A DNA stretch of 38,880 bases from Verrucomicrobiaceae bacterium (GTDB lineage Bacteria; Verrucomicrobiota; Verrucomicrobiia; Verrucomicrobiales; Verrucomicrobiaceae): NCBI GenBank assembly GCA_016795375.1, contig JAEUHJ010000231.1:1-38880 (forward strand), written 5' to 3'. The notes beneath the pieces are model-generated. The model made no database searches. It was not told where the DNA came from and worked only from the letters and a program-made list of their open reading frames with translations. The position numbers and the translations under genes are program-made. This document shows, in pieces, positions 1 to 8,974 of this stretch (its first letter is position 1; each line of letters opens with the position of its first letter).

Positions 1-334
1 ATCAGCACGAACGGCGCGGAAGGAGCATGTCCACAAACAGCGCCAAGTGAAGTCTCGAGCGAATCCAGCCTCACGCTGGAAGCCGCGTAGAATCAAGGCT
101 CCAGCCACTTTCCGCTTGACGCATTTTCTTCAGAGAAGGAGAAACGGGGGCAGGGTGCAAAATTCTGACAAACGCTTCACCTCTCGCGTCCCTGCTCCCG
201 CGACGCTGCGGAGCCTGAATCGAGTCCCGAAAGCCCCAACCAGCCGTTTCCTGGGCGTCCCGGTGGCTTCAGAGATTGCAGCTCACCGGGGGGGGAGGGA
301 ACCGGCAACGAGTAACAGCGGCGCGCGCATGGGA
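1..334. other. Gene-free segment with short REP-like hairpins
   Basis: No convincing gene was seen on either strand. Open frames here have Arg/Pro/Ser-rich translations without any recognisable domain. The segment holds several short inverted repeats. TCCAGC (64-69) pairs with GCTGGA (75-80) over a 5-base loop, and the same GCTGGA-AGCC arm can alternatively pair with GGCTCCAGC (97-105). TCGCG (184-188) pairs with CGCGA (199-203). A longer stem lies at 259-290 and is listed separately. Overlapping, mutually exclusive small stems of this kind resemble REP-type intergenic repeats, but I did not find another copy in this window. Confidence 0.4.
259..290. terminator. Stem-loop downstream of the first Gfo/Idh/MocA gene
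   Basis: CCCGGTG (259-265) and CACCGGG (284-290) are perfect inverted repeats. GCT/AGC extend the stem inward past one bulged base, leaving an 11-base loop. It lies about 45 bases beyond the stop codon of the minus-strand gene ending at 335, so it could end that transcript or protect its 3' end. There is no T-run after the stem on either strand, so classical intrinsic termination is not supported. Confidence 0.3.
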
Positions 335-1327
335 TCATTCGATGAGTTTCGCCGCTTCCTTTTTGGCCTTTGCGAGCACTTCGGCGAGTGACACCGGTTT
401 GCCGCCCTGGCGTGCGCTCTCATCGGCGGCTTCCATGAAGGTGAAGATTTCGAGGGTCTCGGCCTCGCTCACAGGTGGCGTGCCGGTGCGGAAAAATGTG
501 CCGATCTGGCGGCACAGGGCTTCGTAGCTGATGGTCTTGGCCCCCTGGCGGACGCCAGCGCTGCCGAAGACGAGGGCGCCGAACTCCGGCTTGCCCTTCA
601 GGATGCCGCGGTAGGTGCCGACACGGCCGTCCTTCCACATACCGGTGACTTGATCGGTGACACGGCCTTTGGCGCGCGAAACGCTCTCGCAGCCTGTGCC
701 CATGAGAGTGAAGAGTGACTCGATGCCGTGGATGGCATAGAAGAAAAGGTCGGGCGTGCCGCTTTGATACGAGCACGGGCCCCAGGTGGTGACGCTGAGG
801 ATGTCGCCAATCTCGGGATTTGATTTCAGGGCGATCAAATCAGCCCCGAAACGCGAGGACGAGCTGGACCAGATTTTCACGTTGTGCTTTTTCGCGAGTT
901 CAAAGACCGCGACGGCCTCCGCCAGCGTGCCTGCGACCGGCTTGTCGATGAAGACCGGCTTGCCCGCCTTGAAGATCTCCCGCGCCTCCTGGAGATGGAT
1001 GCGGCCGTCCACGCTCTCCAGCAGCACCACATCGACCTTCGCGAGCAGGTCAGGGATCGTGGGTGCGATCTCCACGCCCATGTCGCGGAGCATCTGGGTG
1101 AATTTCTCCTTCCGCGTGGCACTGGCAGGCATGTCCGTGCCGCCGGTGTAGCCCGTGGTGACTTTGATGCCGGCCAGCTCGCCCGTGGTCTCACCCTTGT
1201 TGAAGAGCTTCGTGAAGGCGGGGACGTGCGAGGTGTCGAGGCCGACGATGCCAGCGCGGAGCGGCTTGAGGTCGTTTTGCGCGAAGGCGGCGCTGGAGAG
1301 GGCGAGTGCGAGGAGGACGTGTTTCAT
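335..1327 (-). CDS. Exported Gfo/Idh/MocA family oxidoreductase
   Basis: This is a predicted NAD(P)-dependent sugar or cyclitol dehydrogenase of about 330 residues. The chosen ATG (1325-1327) is followed directly by a Sec signal peptide (MKHVLLALALSSAAFAQ), and an upstream in-frame extension to 1390 has no sign of being coding. The Rossmann nucleotide-binding turn reads AGIVGLDTSH soon after the signal. The family's EKP motif appears as the variant IDKP. The C-terminal substrate domain carries YAIHGIE, where the His is the usual catalytic candidate. Other Gfo/Idh/MocA genes are in the 14-24 kb cluster, but this one stands alone, divergent from the addB-like gene. Substrate and cofactor are not determined. 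Export with a bound cofactor normally uses Tat, and no twin-arginine is seen here, which is odd for a functional enzyme. Confidence 0.85.
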   Translation of the reverse strand: MKHVLLALALSSAAFAQNDLKPLRAGIVGLDTSHVPAFTKLFNKGETTGELAGIKVTTGYTGGTDMPASATRKEKFTQMLRDMGVEIAPTIPDLLAKVDVVLLESVDGRIHLQEAREIFKAGKPVFIDKPVAGTLAEAVAVFELAKKHNVKIWSSSSSRFGADLIALKSNPEIGDILSVTTWGPCSYQSGTPDLFFYAIHGIESLFTLMGTGCESVSRAKGRVTDQVTGMWKDGRVGTYRGILKGKPEFGALVFGSAGVRQGAKTISYEALCRQIGTFFRTGTPPVSEAETLEIFTFMEAADESARQGGKPVSLAEVLAKAKKEAAKLIE

Positions 1328-1492
1328 GGTCATGGCTTCAAAAGCGGCAAAACCGGCGGTTTGATCAATTTTTTTCTGCGCTGGCATCAAGATCAGCGAA
1401 ATGGAGCTGCAGGATGCCCCCCCGACGCAAATTTGTGAATTGCCCTCATTAGGTCTTCGACATTTGACCGGCCTTGTTCATTCTTCCCGTTC

Positions 1493-4435
1493 ATGCCGCA
1501 CCGTGCTCTCAATTCCACTCCCGATGCTGCGACCCGGGACGGCACATCGAAATCCACAGGCGCAAAACGCCATTTCCTCGGCTGGGACCGCCCGCTGGTG
1601 AGAGCTGTGGTGGCGCATCTGGCGGATGGCTGGGACGGCGCGGGCGCGCTCGACCTGGGTGGCTGGCTCATCATCGTGCCCACACGGAATGCCAGCCGCA
1701 GGCTGCGTGAGGCGCTGGCTGCGCATGCGGCGGAAAAAAACGCAGCCGTGCTCCCGCCACGAGTGGTGACACCGGATTTTCTCACCTCGCCAGAGCACAC
1801 ACCAGAGCTGAATCCGGCTGGGCCTCTCGAAAGCCTGCTCATCTGGGCGGCAGAGCTTCTGCGCATCGACCTGGATGCTCATCGCGCGCTTTTCCCGGTC
1901 GATCCCGTCGAGCGCAGCTTCTCCTGGGCGCTGAAAACAGCGAACGACCTGCTCGAACTGCGTGAGACCCTCAATGAAAAGGGTCTGAGCTGCGCGGATG
2001 TGGCACACGCCTTCGGGGACACCGAGATGGAGCCGGAGCGGTGGCGCGATCTCGCCAGCGTCGAGCAGCGTGTCGTGGAGGCCACGGTGCGGCACGGTTT
2101 TGCCGACTGGCAAGCCACACGCCGTCATTCCGCCCGCCAAGGGAAACCTCCAGCGGGCATCGCGCGCGTCATGATCGCCGGCGTGCTCGATCCCTCTTCC
2201 CTCGCGATCGAGGCGCTGGAGGCGTGGTCGCGGCATCTGCCGGTGGAGGTGCTGGTCTATGCACCGGAGGTCACTCATCAGGATTGCTTCGATCTCTGGG
2301 GCCGTCCGCTGGCGCAGGCATGGCTCACACGGCAAATCGACCTGCCGAACGCGAAGGAGACGACCCACCAGGGCGGCACGCCGGAGGAGCAGGCGGCGGC
2401 GGCGGTGGACTTGATCACGCTGTATGACGCCCCTGGTGATGTGACGGCCATCGGCGTGGCGGACACGGCAGTCCTCGCGCCGTTGGAGAAAGCGCTCGCG
2501 GCGCGAGGGACGGGCGCCTTTGATCCTGCGGGACGGAAAATGGGCACGCATGGCGTGTTTCACCTGCTGCGCATCGTCTCGGAGCTCGCCGGCACCCGCT
2601 CTTTCCGTGCCGCCGCAGAACTGATCCGCTGCCCTGATGTGGCGCAGGCCATCCGTGCCTGCGTGGAGCAGCAGACCGGGGAAAAGCCCCCGCTCAGCAG
2701 GTTGCTCGATGATTTCGACACGCTCGCCGCCACCTCCCTGCCAGACACGCTCGATGACGCCATCGAACTGGCGCCGCAGGTGTTTGAGAAACATCCAAGC
2801 GCCGTGCCGGCGGCACTCGCGTGGATCGACCGCGCGCTCCAATCTCTCAACGGGCGTGATTTCGGCCTCGCCCTCACGGACTTTCTTGGCGAGGTCTTCG
2901 CCGCGCGACGTTTCCGCAGTGACAATCCGCAAGATGCGGTCTTCTCCGCCATCGCGGACCAGATCCTCCAAGTGCTCGACGCGCTCGATGAGCTTTCCGC
3001 GATCTTCCCGGACGGACTCGCCGCCACGCAGCGGCTGGAGCTGCTGCTGCAAACCCTGGCCGACGAAGCATTCCACCCCGAACGCAGCGCGCATGACATC
3101 GACCTGCAAGGCTGGCTGGAGCTGCTGTGGGAGGATGCCCCTCATCTCGTCATCACCGGCATGAACGACGGCAAAGCCCCGGAGGCCATCCTGGGCCATG
3201 CCTTTCTGCCGGACTCTGCCCGGCGGATCCTCGGCCTGCGCAGCAACGACACACGCTTCGCCCGCGACGCCTGCCTCATGACTGCCCTTATCGAATCGCG
3301 CCGTCACAACGGCGGGCGGGTCGATTTCGTCTTTGGCCGCACCGCCGCCGATGGCGCGCCGCTGCGCCCCTCACGCCTGCTTTTCCAATGCGCTGAAGCC
3401 GCGCTGCCCGAGCGCACGCTGCATTTCTTCCAACAGCACGCGCCGCGTGTCGATCCAGCGCCGTGGCGGCTCGCGTGGCGGCTCCAACCGCGCCCGCTGC
3501 CAGACGACGCACCCGTTTTCCACCGTCTGCGCGTCACGCAGTTCAGCAGTTATCTGCGATGCCCTTTCCGTTTCTACCTGGGCCACGGCCTAGGCATGGC
3601 GGAGATCGACACCACCGCCACGGAGATGGGCGCGATGGAGTTCGGCAGCCTCCTGCACGGCGTGCTGGAAGATTTCGCGCAGGACGAGGCGGCTAGACGA
3701 CTCACGGATGAGGCAAAAATCCGCGAGGCATTCCACGCCTCCCTCGACCGCCGCCTGCATGGCATCTACGGCTCGCGCCTCAGCGTCCCGGTCATCATCC
3801 AGCGTGAGTCTGCACGGCAGCGTCTCGGCTGGTGGGCGGAGCACGAGGCGGAGCAGCGCCGCCAGGGCTGGCAGATCATCGCCGCCGAAACCCGGCTGAG
3901 CACAGATGACGACCCGTGGCAGCTCGCAGGCATGACCATCAGTGGACGCATTGACCGCATCGAGCGTCATGAGCAGCACGGCGTGCGGCTGATTGACTTC
4001 AAGACGCGGAAGCGCGAGACCGTCGAAGAGCGCCACATCACCGCCTTGAAGCGCGCCGAGCGACCGGAGAGCTTCGCGGAATGGGTGCTCGTCACCGGCA
4101 GTGGCGGCGCGGCGGCGCGGTGGACGGATCTGCAACTGCCGCTTTACCGCCTCTCCATGGAGCGGCGCTTTCCTGGCGAAAAAATCACCACTGCTCATGT
4201 CTCATTGAGCAAGACGCAGCCGGAGATAGGCATCGAAGAATGGAACGCCCTCGATGACGTGCTGCTGGACAGCGCCCGCAGATGCGCGGAAGGCGTGATC
4301 AAGGCGATCCGCGGACGCCAGTTCTGGCCACCGGTCGAAGAGCTGCCCTACGGCGATGATTTCGAAGCGCTCTTTTTCGGCCTGCCACTGGATGCCGTCG
4401 ATGCAAGCCTGCTCACAGGAAAGGAGGCCGCATGA
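1493..4435 (+). CDS. AddB/RexB-like subunit of a helicase-nuclease, PD-(D/E)XK nuclease
   Basis: This 980-residue protein belongs to the AddB family, which works with AddA to resect double-strand DNA ends for recombination. The N-terminal region carries the AddB-type inactive helicase start (IVPTRNASRRLRE, near residues 60-75). A RecB-type nuclease domain lies at the C-terminus, with GRID at 818-821 and the PD-(D/E)XK core D835-F-K837-T. One conserved Cys sits in RCPFRFYLG (C690). In Bacillus AddB this Cys joins three C-terminal cysteines to hold a 4Fe-4S cluster; here the last ~120 residues contain only one other Cys (in RRCAEG), so the cluster cannot form in the usual way. The stop overlaps the start of the next gene by ATGA, which indicates translational coupling. 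The gene name is withheld because related RecB-like nucleases share this layout. Confidence 0.85.
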   Translation: MPHRALNSTPDAATRDGTSKSTGAKRHFLGWDRPLVRAVVAHLADGWDGAGALDLGGWLIIVPTRNASRRLREALAAHAAEKNAAVLPPRVVTPDFLTSPEHTPELNPAGPLESLLIWAAELLRIDLDAHRALFPVDPVERSFSWALKTANDLLELRETLNEKGLSCADVAHAFGDTEMEPERWRDLASVEQRVVEATVRHGFADWQATRRHSARQGKPPAGIARVMIAGVLDPSSLAIEALEAWSRHLPVEVLVYAPEVTHQDCFDLWGRPLAQAWLTRQIDLPNAKETTHQGGTPEEQAAAAVDLITLYDAPGDVTAIGVADTAVLAPLEKALAARGTGAFDPAGRKMGTHGVFHLLRIVSELAGTRSFRAAAELIRCPDVAQAIRACVEQQTGEKPPLSRLLDDFDTLAATSLPDTLDDAIELAPQVFEKHPSAVPAALAWIDRALQSLNGRDFGLALTDFLGEVFAARRFRSDNPQDAVFSAIADQILQVLDALDELSAIFPDGLAATQRLELLLQTLADEAFHPERSAHDIDLQGWLELLWEDAPHLVITGMNDGKAPEAILGHAFLPDSARRILGLRSNDTRFARDACLMTALIESRRHNGGRVDFVFGRTAADGAPLRPSRLLFQCAEAALPERTLHFFQQHAPRVDPAPWRLAWRLQPRPLPDDAPVFHRLRVTQFSSYLRCPFRFYLGHGLGMAEIDTTATEMGAMEFGSLLHGVLEDFAQDEAARRLTDEAKIREAFHASLDRRLHGIYGSRLSVPVIIQRESARQRLGWWAEHEAEQRRQGWQIIAAETRLSTDDDPWQLAGMTISGRIDRIERHEQHGVRLIDFKTRKRETVEERHITALKRAERPESFAEWVLVTGSGGAAARWTDLQLPLYRLSMERRFPGEKITTAHVSLSKTQPEIGIEEWNALDDVLLDSARRCAEGVIKAIRGRQFWPPVEELPYGDDFEALFFGLPLDAVDASLLTGKEAA

Positions 4436-7400
4436 CCATCCCGAACGAGATGATCCTGGCCTCCGCAGGCTCGGGAAAGACCTGGCAGCTCACGAACCGC
4501 TTCATCGCGATCATGGGGCGGCAATTGCTCGCGGGTGAAGATGTGACGCCTGAGCGCATCGTGGCCGTGACCTTCACCCGGAAGGCGGCGGGGGAGTTTT
4601 TCGACTCCATCCTCATCAAGCTGGCAAAGGCAGCCGCCGACGCAGGCTTCGCCGCAAGACTGGCCGGAGACGAGAAACTCGACCCCGAGGCCGGGAACGA
4701 CCCGCTGCGTGCCATTCTCAGCGCGTTGAAACCGCAAGACTACCAACAGCTCCTCCGCGTCTATATCGCCCGCATGCCGCGGCTGTTTCTCGGCACGCTG
4801 GACAGCTTCTTCTCGGCCATTTTGCGCAGCTTCCCGGCGGAGTTCGGCCTCGCGGGGGACTTCGAGATTCTCAACGAACACCTCGACACCGTGGAGCGTG
4901 AGCGCGTGTGCCGCCTCGTTTTCCAACGCTCCCTGCGCGGGCCCGAATCGCGCGCCAGTGGGGCGGCTGTGCAGCGTGAGTTCCTGGAGGCATTCCGCCA
5001 AGCCACCTTTGGCAGGGAGGAGTCACGCGTGCGCGACGTGCTCGACGAATTCATCAGCAACCAGCACGAGATCCTCCTCCACGCGCCGGATGGTGCCTTG
5101 TGGGGCAATGCCCGTGCGATATGGCCGGAGGGCAGTCATTGGCTTGAGGCGCGGGTGGATTTGAAACCCGCCACGCAGCTCCTCCGCCAGCTCCTCGAAG
5201 CTGCTGACACCAATGACAAGGCATGGGAGTTCTGGAATGAATTCATCGACGAGCTCGGCGGCCACCTGCCTGGCGGGAAACTTGCCGACCGCGTCTCTTT
5301 CTTCGTGAAGAAAGCTCTCGACCAATGGGAGGAGATCGAGGCAAAGAGCTGCACGCTCACGGTGAACCGCCAGAAGCAGCTTCTCGAAGGCCGTCTTTGC
5401 GATGCCTTCGCCGCTATCATCCGTCACATCGTCGGCGGTGAGCTGCGGGCGCGGCTGGAGCGCACGCACGGCGTGTGGGCCGTGCTGAACCAGTATGAGC
5501 AGACGTGGTCGCGGCAGGTCCGGCGGCGCGGGCGGCTCACCTTCCAGGATTTGCAGCTCATCCTCGCAGGACATGAGTCCGCCGCCGGTCGTTCCCGTCC
5601 GCTGCTCTCCCAGACGCCGGGCGAGGACGCGCGCCTGCGCATTGATTACCGCCTCGACGCACGCTATGACCACTGGCTGCTCGATGAGTTCCAGGACACC
5701 AACCACACCCAGTGGTCCGTGATCGAAAACCTCATCGACGAAGCCGTGCAGGACACCAGCGACGGGCGCACGCTCTTCCTGGTGGGGGATGTGAAGCAGG
5801 CCATCTATGCCTGGCGCGGAGGTGACACGCGGCTGTTCGAGGACGTCCACGCCCGCTACAGCTCCGGAACCGTGCCGCGCGTACACAAGCGCCCGCTGAA
5901 CGTCTCCTGGCGCAGCGGCCACGATGTCATCGACCTCGTGAACCGTGTGTTTGGCAATGTGGCCGCGCTCAAAGAGCTGAATCTGCCCGCTGAGACCATC
6001 GGGCGCTGGCCCTGGCAGGACCATCAGGTCGCCGGCGTGAACGACATGCTGCCCGGCCACGCCTTGCTGCTGCATCCCCTCCCCGCAGAAGAGGACAAGG
6101 TGACGGAGAAGGACCGCTTCGCCCTCACGCTGGGCCTTTTGGAGGAAATCCAGCCGGTGAGCCGGCACCTGAGCTGCGCCATCCTCGTGCAAAGCAACAA
6201 GGCAGGGCGGGCGCTGGTCGATTATGTGCGCGCGCACTCCCGCAGCCGCATTCCCATCATGTGCGAGGCGGAGATCGCCATCGCCACGGACAACGCGCTG
6301 ACGCTCGCGCTTTTGAGCATCCTGAAGGTGGCCGCGCATCCTGGCGACACCTTTGCCTGGGAGCACCTGCACATGACGCCCTTTCGCGGTCTGCTGGAGG
6401 GCAAAACGCCCGGACATCTCGTGCGCGAGGTACTGCAAATGGTCTTCGATGAAGGCTTCGAGGCCGTGCTGCGCCACTGGGCGCACGCGCTGGAGGAGAG
6501 CGGAGTCGTGCCAGACACATTCAGCAAGAGCCGCGTGGAGAGCCTAGCGCTCGCCGCACGTCTGTTTGACGACGACGGCAGCCGCGACGTGGACGAATTC
6601 CTCGCCTACGCGTCCAGTCACACGGCGGGGGAGCCGGACACACAGCATGCAGTACAGGTGATGACGATCCACAAATCCAAAGGCCTCACCTTTGACTGTG
6701 TGATCCTACCAGATGTCGAAGGCCACAAGCTCACCGAGGTGCGGCGCGGCACCGGCGTGAAACGTGCGCACGACCGGCATGTGGAGTGGGTCTTCGACCT
6801 GCCGCCCTCCGATTTCGTGCGCGCCGACGGGCAACTCGCCGCGTTCCGCGCGGAACAGGAGGCCGGGGCGGCCTACGAGGAGCTGTGCCTGTTCTATGTG
6901 GCCCTCACACGTGCGAAGCATGCGAACTACATCATCGCAAAACCACCGGCAAAAAACTCAAAGTCCGAAAACTTCGTCAAACTGCTCCAGCACACGCTGG
7001 GCGGTGACGCGAAGCCCATTGACCGTGAATTCGGCGGCGTGAAAGCGCAGGTAGCCTTCGAGTCGTCCACGAAGACCACAAACCCGCGCTGGTTTGAAAA
7101 GCCCGCCAGGGTGGAAACACCCGACGAGCTGGTGAGACCGCAGCCTGTGACAGCTCCCGGCCGCCAACGCCCCGCGCGCCGCACACCGAGCGGCAGCGAG
7201 ACGAGCGTGGTGACGGGAAAGACGCTCTTCTCACGCGGAGGGCGCCTGGCCCGCGCCTACGGCACCCTGGTCCATGCGTTGTTTGAGCAGATCGAATGGC
7301 TGGATGAGATGACGGACGACCATATCTCGAAACTCTGGGCCGCCGTGCCATGCGGCGAGGAGAATGCCCGCGTGCGTGCGGAGGATGAAGTGCGCCGCTG

Positions 7401-7728
7401 CCTCGCCGTGAAGGACATTCGCGCCATTTTGGGACGCCCGTCCCCGGAGGCCGTCTGCTGGCGTGAAAAGCGCTTCGAGATCCTGCTCAAAGGCGAGTGG
7501 CTCAGCGGCACCTTTGACCGTGTGATGATCGAAAACGACCGTGCGACGATTCTGGACTTCAAGACGGACAAAACGGACGGTGACGAAGCTCTCAGGGCAC
7601 GGATGGAGGGCTACCGCCCGCAGCTCGAGACCTATCGTGAGGTGTTGTCACGAATGACGGGACTCTCTGCTGACAAGATCGCCTGCAAGCTGATCTTCAC
7701 CCACCTCCAGAAGGTGGAGGCGCTTTGA
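4432..7728 (+). CDS. addA: AddA-like UvrD/REP-family helicase with C-terminal nuclease
   Basis: This 1098-residue superfamily 1A helicase-nuclease is the motor subunit of the AddAB-type end-resection complex. Motif I (Walker A) is ASAGSGKT at 10-17. Motif II is DEFQD at 418-422 and motif III is GDVKQAIYAWRGGD from 452. Motif V-type TIHKSKG is at 745-751 and motif VI YVALTRAK at 822-829. A RecB-family nuclease domain ends the protein, with D1029 in GTFDRV and D1042-F-K1044-T. Both subunits of the pair therefore carry a complete nuclease core, as in AddAB and unlike RecBCD. A strong Shine-Dalgarno AGGAGG (4422-4427) sits four bases before the ATG inside the end of the upstream gene. The symbol rests on domain order plus the partner gene. 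Confidence 0.9.
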   Translation: MTIPNEMILASAGSGKTWQLTNRFIAIMGRQLLAGEDVTPERIVAVTFTRKAAGEFFDSILIKLAKAAADAGFAARLAGDEKLDPEAGNDPLRAILSALKPQDYQQLLRVYIARMPRLFLGTLDSFFSAILRSFPAEFGLAGDFEILNEHLDTVERERVCRLVFQRSLRGPESRASGAAVQREFLEAFRQATFGREESRVRDVLDEFISNQHEILLHAPDGALWGNARAIWPEGSHWLEARVDLKPATQLLRQLLEAADTNDKAWEFWNEFIDELGGHLPGGKLADRVSFFVKKALDQWEEIEAKSCTLTVNRQKQLLEGRLCDAFAAIIRHIVGGELRARLERTHGVWAVLNQYEQTWSRQVRRRGRLTFQDLQLILAGHESAAGRSRPLLSQTPGEDARLRIDYRLDARYDHWLLDEFQDTNHTQWSVIENLIDEAVQDTSDGRTLFLVGDVKQAIYAWRGGDTRLFEDVHARYSSGTVPRVHKRPLNVSWRSGHDVIDLVNRVFGNVAALKELNLPAETIGRWPWQDHQVAGVNDMLPGHALLLHPLPAEEDKVTEKDRFALTLGLLEEIQPVSRHLSCAILVQSNKAGRALVDYVRAHSRSRIPIMCEAEIAIATDNALTLALLSILKVAAHPGDTFAWEHLHMTPFRGLLEGKTPGHLVREVLQMVFDEGFEAVLRHWAHALEESGVVPDTFSKSRVESLALAARLFDDDGSRDVDEFLAYASSHTAGEPDTQHAVQVMTIHKSKGLTFDCVILPDVEGHKLTEVRRGTGVKRAHDRHVEWVFDLPPSDFVRADGQLAAFRAEQEAGAAYEELCLFYVALTRAKHANYIIAKPPAKNSKSENFVKLLQHTLGGDAKPIDREFGGVKAQVAFESSTKTTNPRWFEKPARVETPDELVRPQPVTAPGRQRPARRTPSGSETSVVTGKTLFSRGGRLARAYGTLVHALFEQIEWLDEMTDDHISKLWAAVPCGEENARVRAEDEVRRCLAVKDIRAILGRPSPEAVCWREKRFEILLKGEWLSGTFDRVMIENDRATILDFKTDKTDGDEALRARMEGYRPQLETYREVLSRMTGLSADKIACKLIFTHLQKVEAL

Positions 7729-7743
7729 GGTGGCAGTCAGGTC

Positions 7744-8958
7744 TCAGCCCTTCGGCTTCAAAAACAGCACCTCGGCGCGCTCGATCCAGCCTTTGCGCAG
7801 ATCCATGCGGAACCAGCCGTCGCTGTTTTTGTGATTGATGCGGCAGCCGCTGCGCGGGGCGAACTCCTTGAGATCGTATTGCGCCCAGGTTTTGCCCTTG
7901 TCGCCGGACCAGATGATGCCGCAGCCATACGGCGAGGCCGGTGCGCAGTGCGTAGCCACAAACACGCCATCCTCGTACAACATCACAGCGGATTCGTAGC
8001 CTGGATTGAAGAGCATGGTGTGCTTTGACATGTCTGTGATGACCTTCGGATCGCAGACAAAGATGCCGCGATCATAGCGATTGGCGAGGGCGAGACCGTT
8101 CGCGTCGGCGATCCAGTAGCACTTGCCGCCGATGAAGTTCAAGCCGCCGCACTTGAAGCGCGAGTTCGAGTTCACATCGATGACGTGCTTCCAGTCCCAT
8201 TTATCCGCCGTCGCATCGTATGTGCCGCGCACCCAGTGGACTTCGTTGCCGTGACCGCGATCAATATCGCCCGTGACAGCGTAAAAAGCGTTCTCAGCCG
8301 GGTTGTAAGCCACGTTGTGGATGTGACGGGCTACGTACTTGTTCCCGGGATCACCGAGCAGAGGGGCCTCCGGCTTCGCGCCCTTCTGCTGGAACTTCGG
8401 GTTCTGGCCGAAGGAGTAAGCCAGCTTCACCGTCTCGCCGTTGTCGGTGGAATAATAAACATTCACTGGCACAGGGCCGCCGAGCACGTTGCAGTAGTTC
8501 CCCCACACCAGCATTTCTTTCCCGCCGACCTCGAAACAATGTTCGCCATCGAGCGAATGGAAATACCAGCCGGGGTTCTTCGGGTCCACCGGTGTGTGCG
8601 GACGGTATTCGCTGCCATCGGCACGCTTCACGATGATCTCGCGATGCGTCTTGAGATTGTCCGTGCTGAGGAAAAGCCGCTCCCGCGTGGCGAAGAGCAC
8701 GTTTCCGTTCTTCAACAGCACGCTGAAGGTGATGTTCTGCGCCTCCGGGAACTCCGCCACATGCGGCCACGTCTTCCCGCAATCCTCAGAGAGCATGATC
8801 TTCGCGCCTTTGAAGCCGAACATGCGGCTGCCGCGCTGCGTGTCGATGTACGGCTCGTCCGCTGACGGCATCCGGTAATAAAAATGCTCCGTCTCGCCCT
8901 CGACGGCGGGAAGGCAGGTGGTGATGGCGGATAAAAAAGCGAAGATCAACAGTTTCAT
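7744..8958 (-). CDS. Secreted Asp-box (sialidase-fold) protein
   Basis: This protein of about 404 residues starts at the ATG 8956-8958, which opens a Sec signal peptide (MKLLIFAFLSAITTCLPA). A longer in-frame reading to 8991 would bury that signal. Three Asp-box (BNR) motifs are visible: SEDCGKTW near the N-terminus, STDNGETV in the middle and SGDKGKTW near the C-terminus. They mark a six-bladed sialidase-type propeller. The motif only defines the fold, and I see no clear arginine triad, so sialidase activity is not claimed. The gene follows the subtilase-like gene by 16 bases on the same strand, so the two are probably co-transcribed. Confidence 0.75.
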   Translation of the reverse strand: MKLLIFAFLSAITTCLPAVEGETEHFYYRMPSADEPYIDTQRGSRMFGFKGAKIMLSEDCGKTWPHVAEFPEAQNITFSVLLKNGNVLFATRERLFLSTDNLKTHREIIVKRADGSEYRPHTPVDPKNPGWYFHSLDGEHCFEVGGKEMLVWGNYCNVLGGPVPVNVYYSTDNGETVKLAYSFGQNPKFQQKGAKPEAPLLGDPGNKYVARHIHNVAYNPAENAFYAVTGDIDRGHGNEVHWVRGTYDATADKWDWKHVIDVNSNSRFKCGGLNFIGGKCYWIADANGLALANRYDRGIFVCDPKVITDMSKHTMLFNPGYESAVMLYEDGVFVATHCAPASPYGCGIIWSGDKGKTWAQYDLKEFAPRSGCRINHKNSDGWFRMDLRKGWIERAEVLFLKPKG

Positions 8959-8974
8959 GGCACCGTAGAGAACG

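Noticed and set aside
91..110. tRNA- or tmRNA-like 3' end (AATCAAGGCTCCAGCCA)
   Set aside because: No acceptor partner, D-arm or anticodon arm could be placed upstream, and the T-loop consensus is absent.
47..391. Possible 114-residue gene at the left end
   Set aside because: Arg/Pro/Ser-rich translation with no domain. It overlaps the end of the Gfo/Idh/MocA gene on the other strand and covers several hairpins.
1391..1492. Promoter pair between the first Gfo/Idh/MocA gene and addB
   Set aside because: TTGACC occurs, but no acceptable -10 sits at the right spacing on either strand.
1478..3307. 609-residue minus-strand frame opposite the addB-like gene
   Set aside because: The plus strand carries the AddB motifs and an ATGA overlap with addA, and the minus-strand translation has no recognisable domain.
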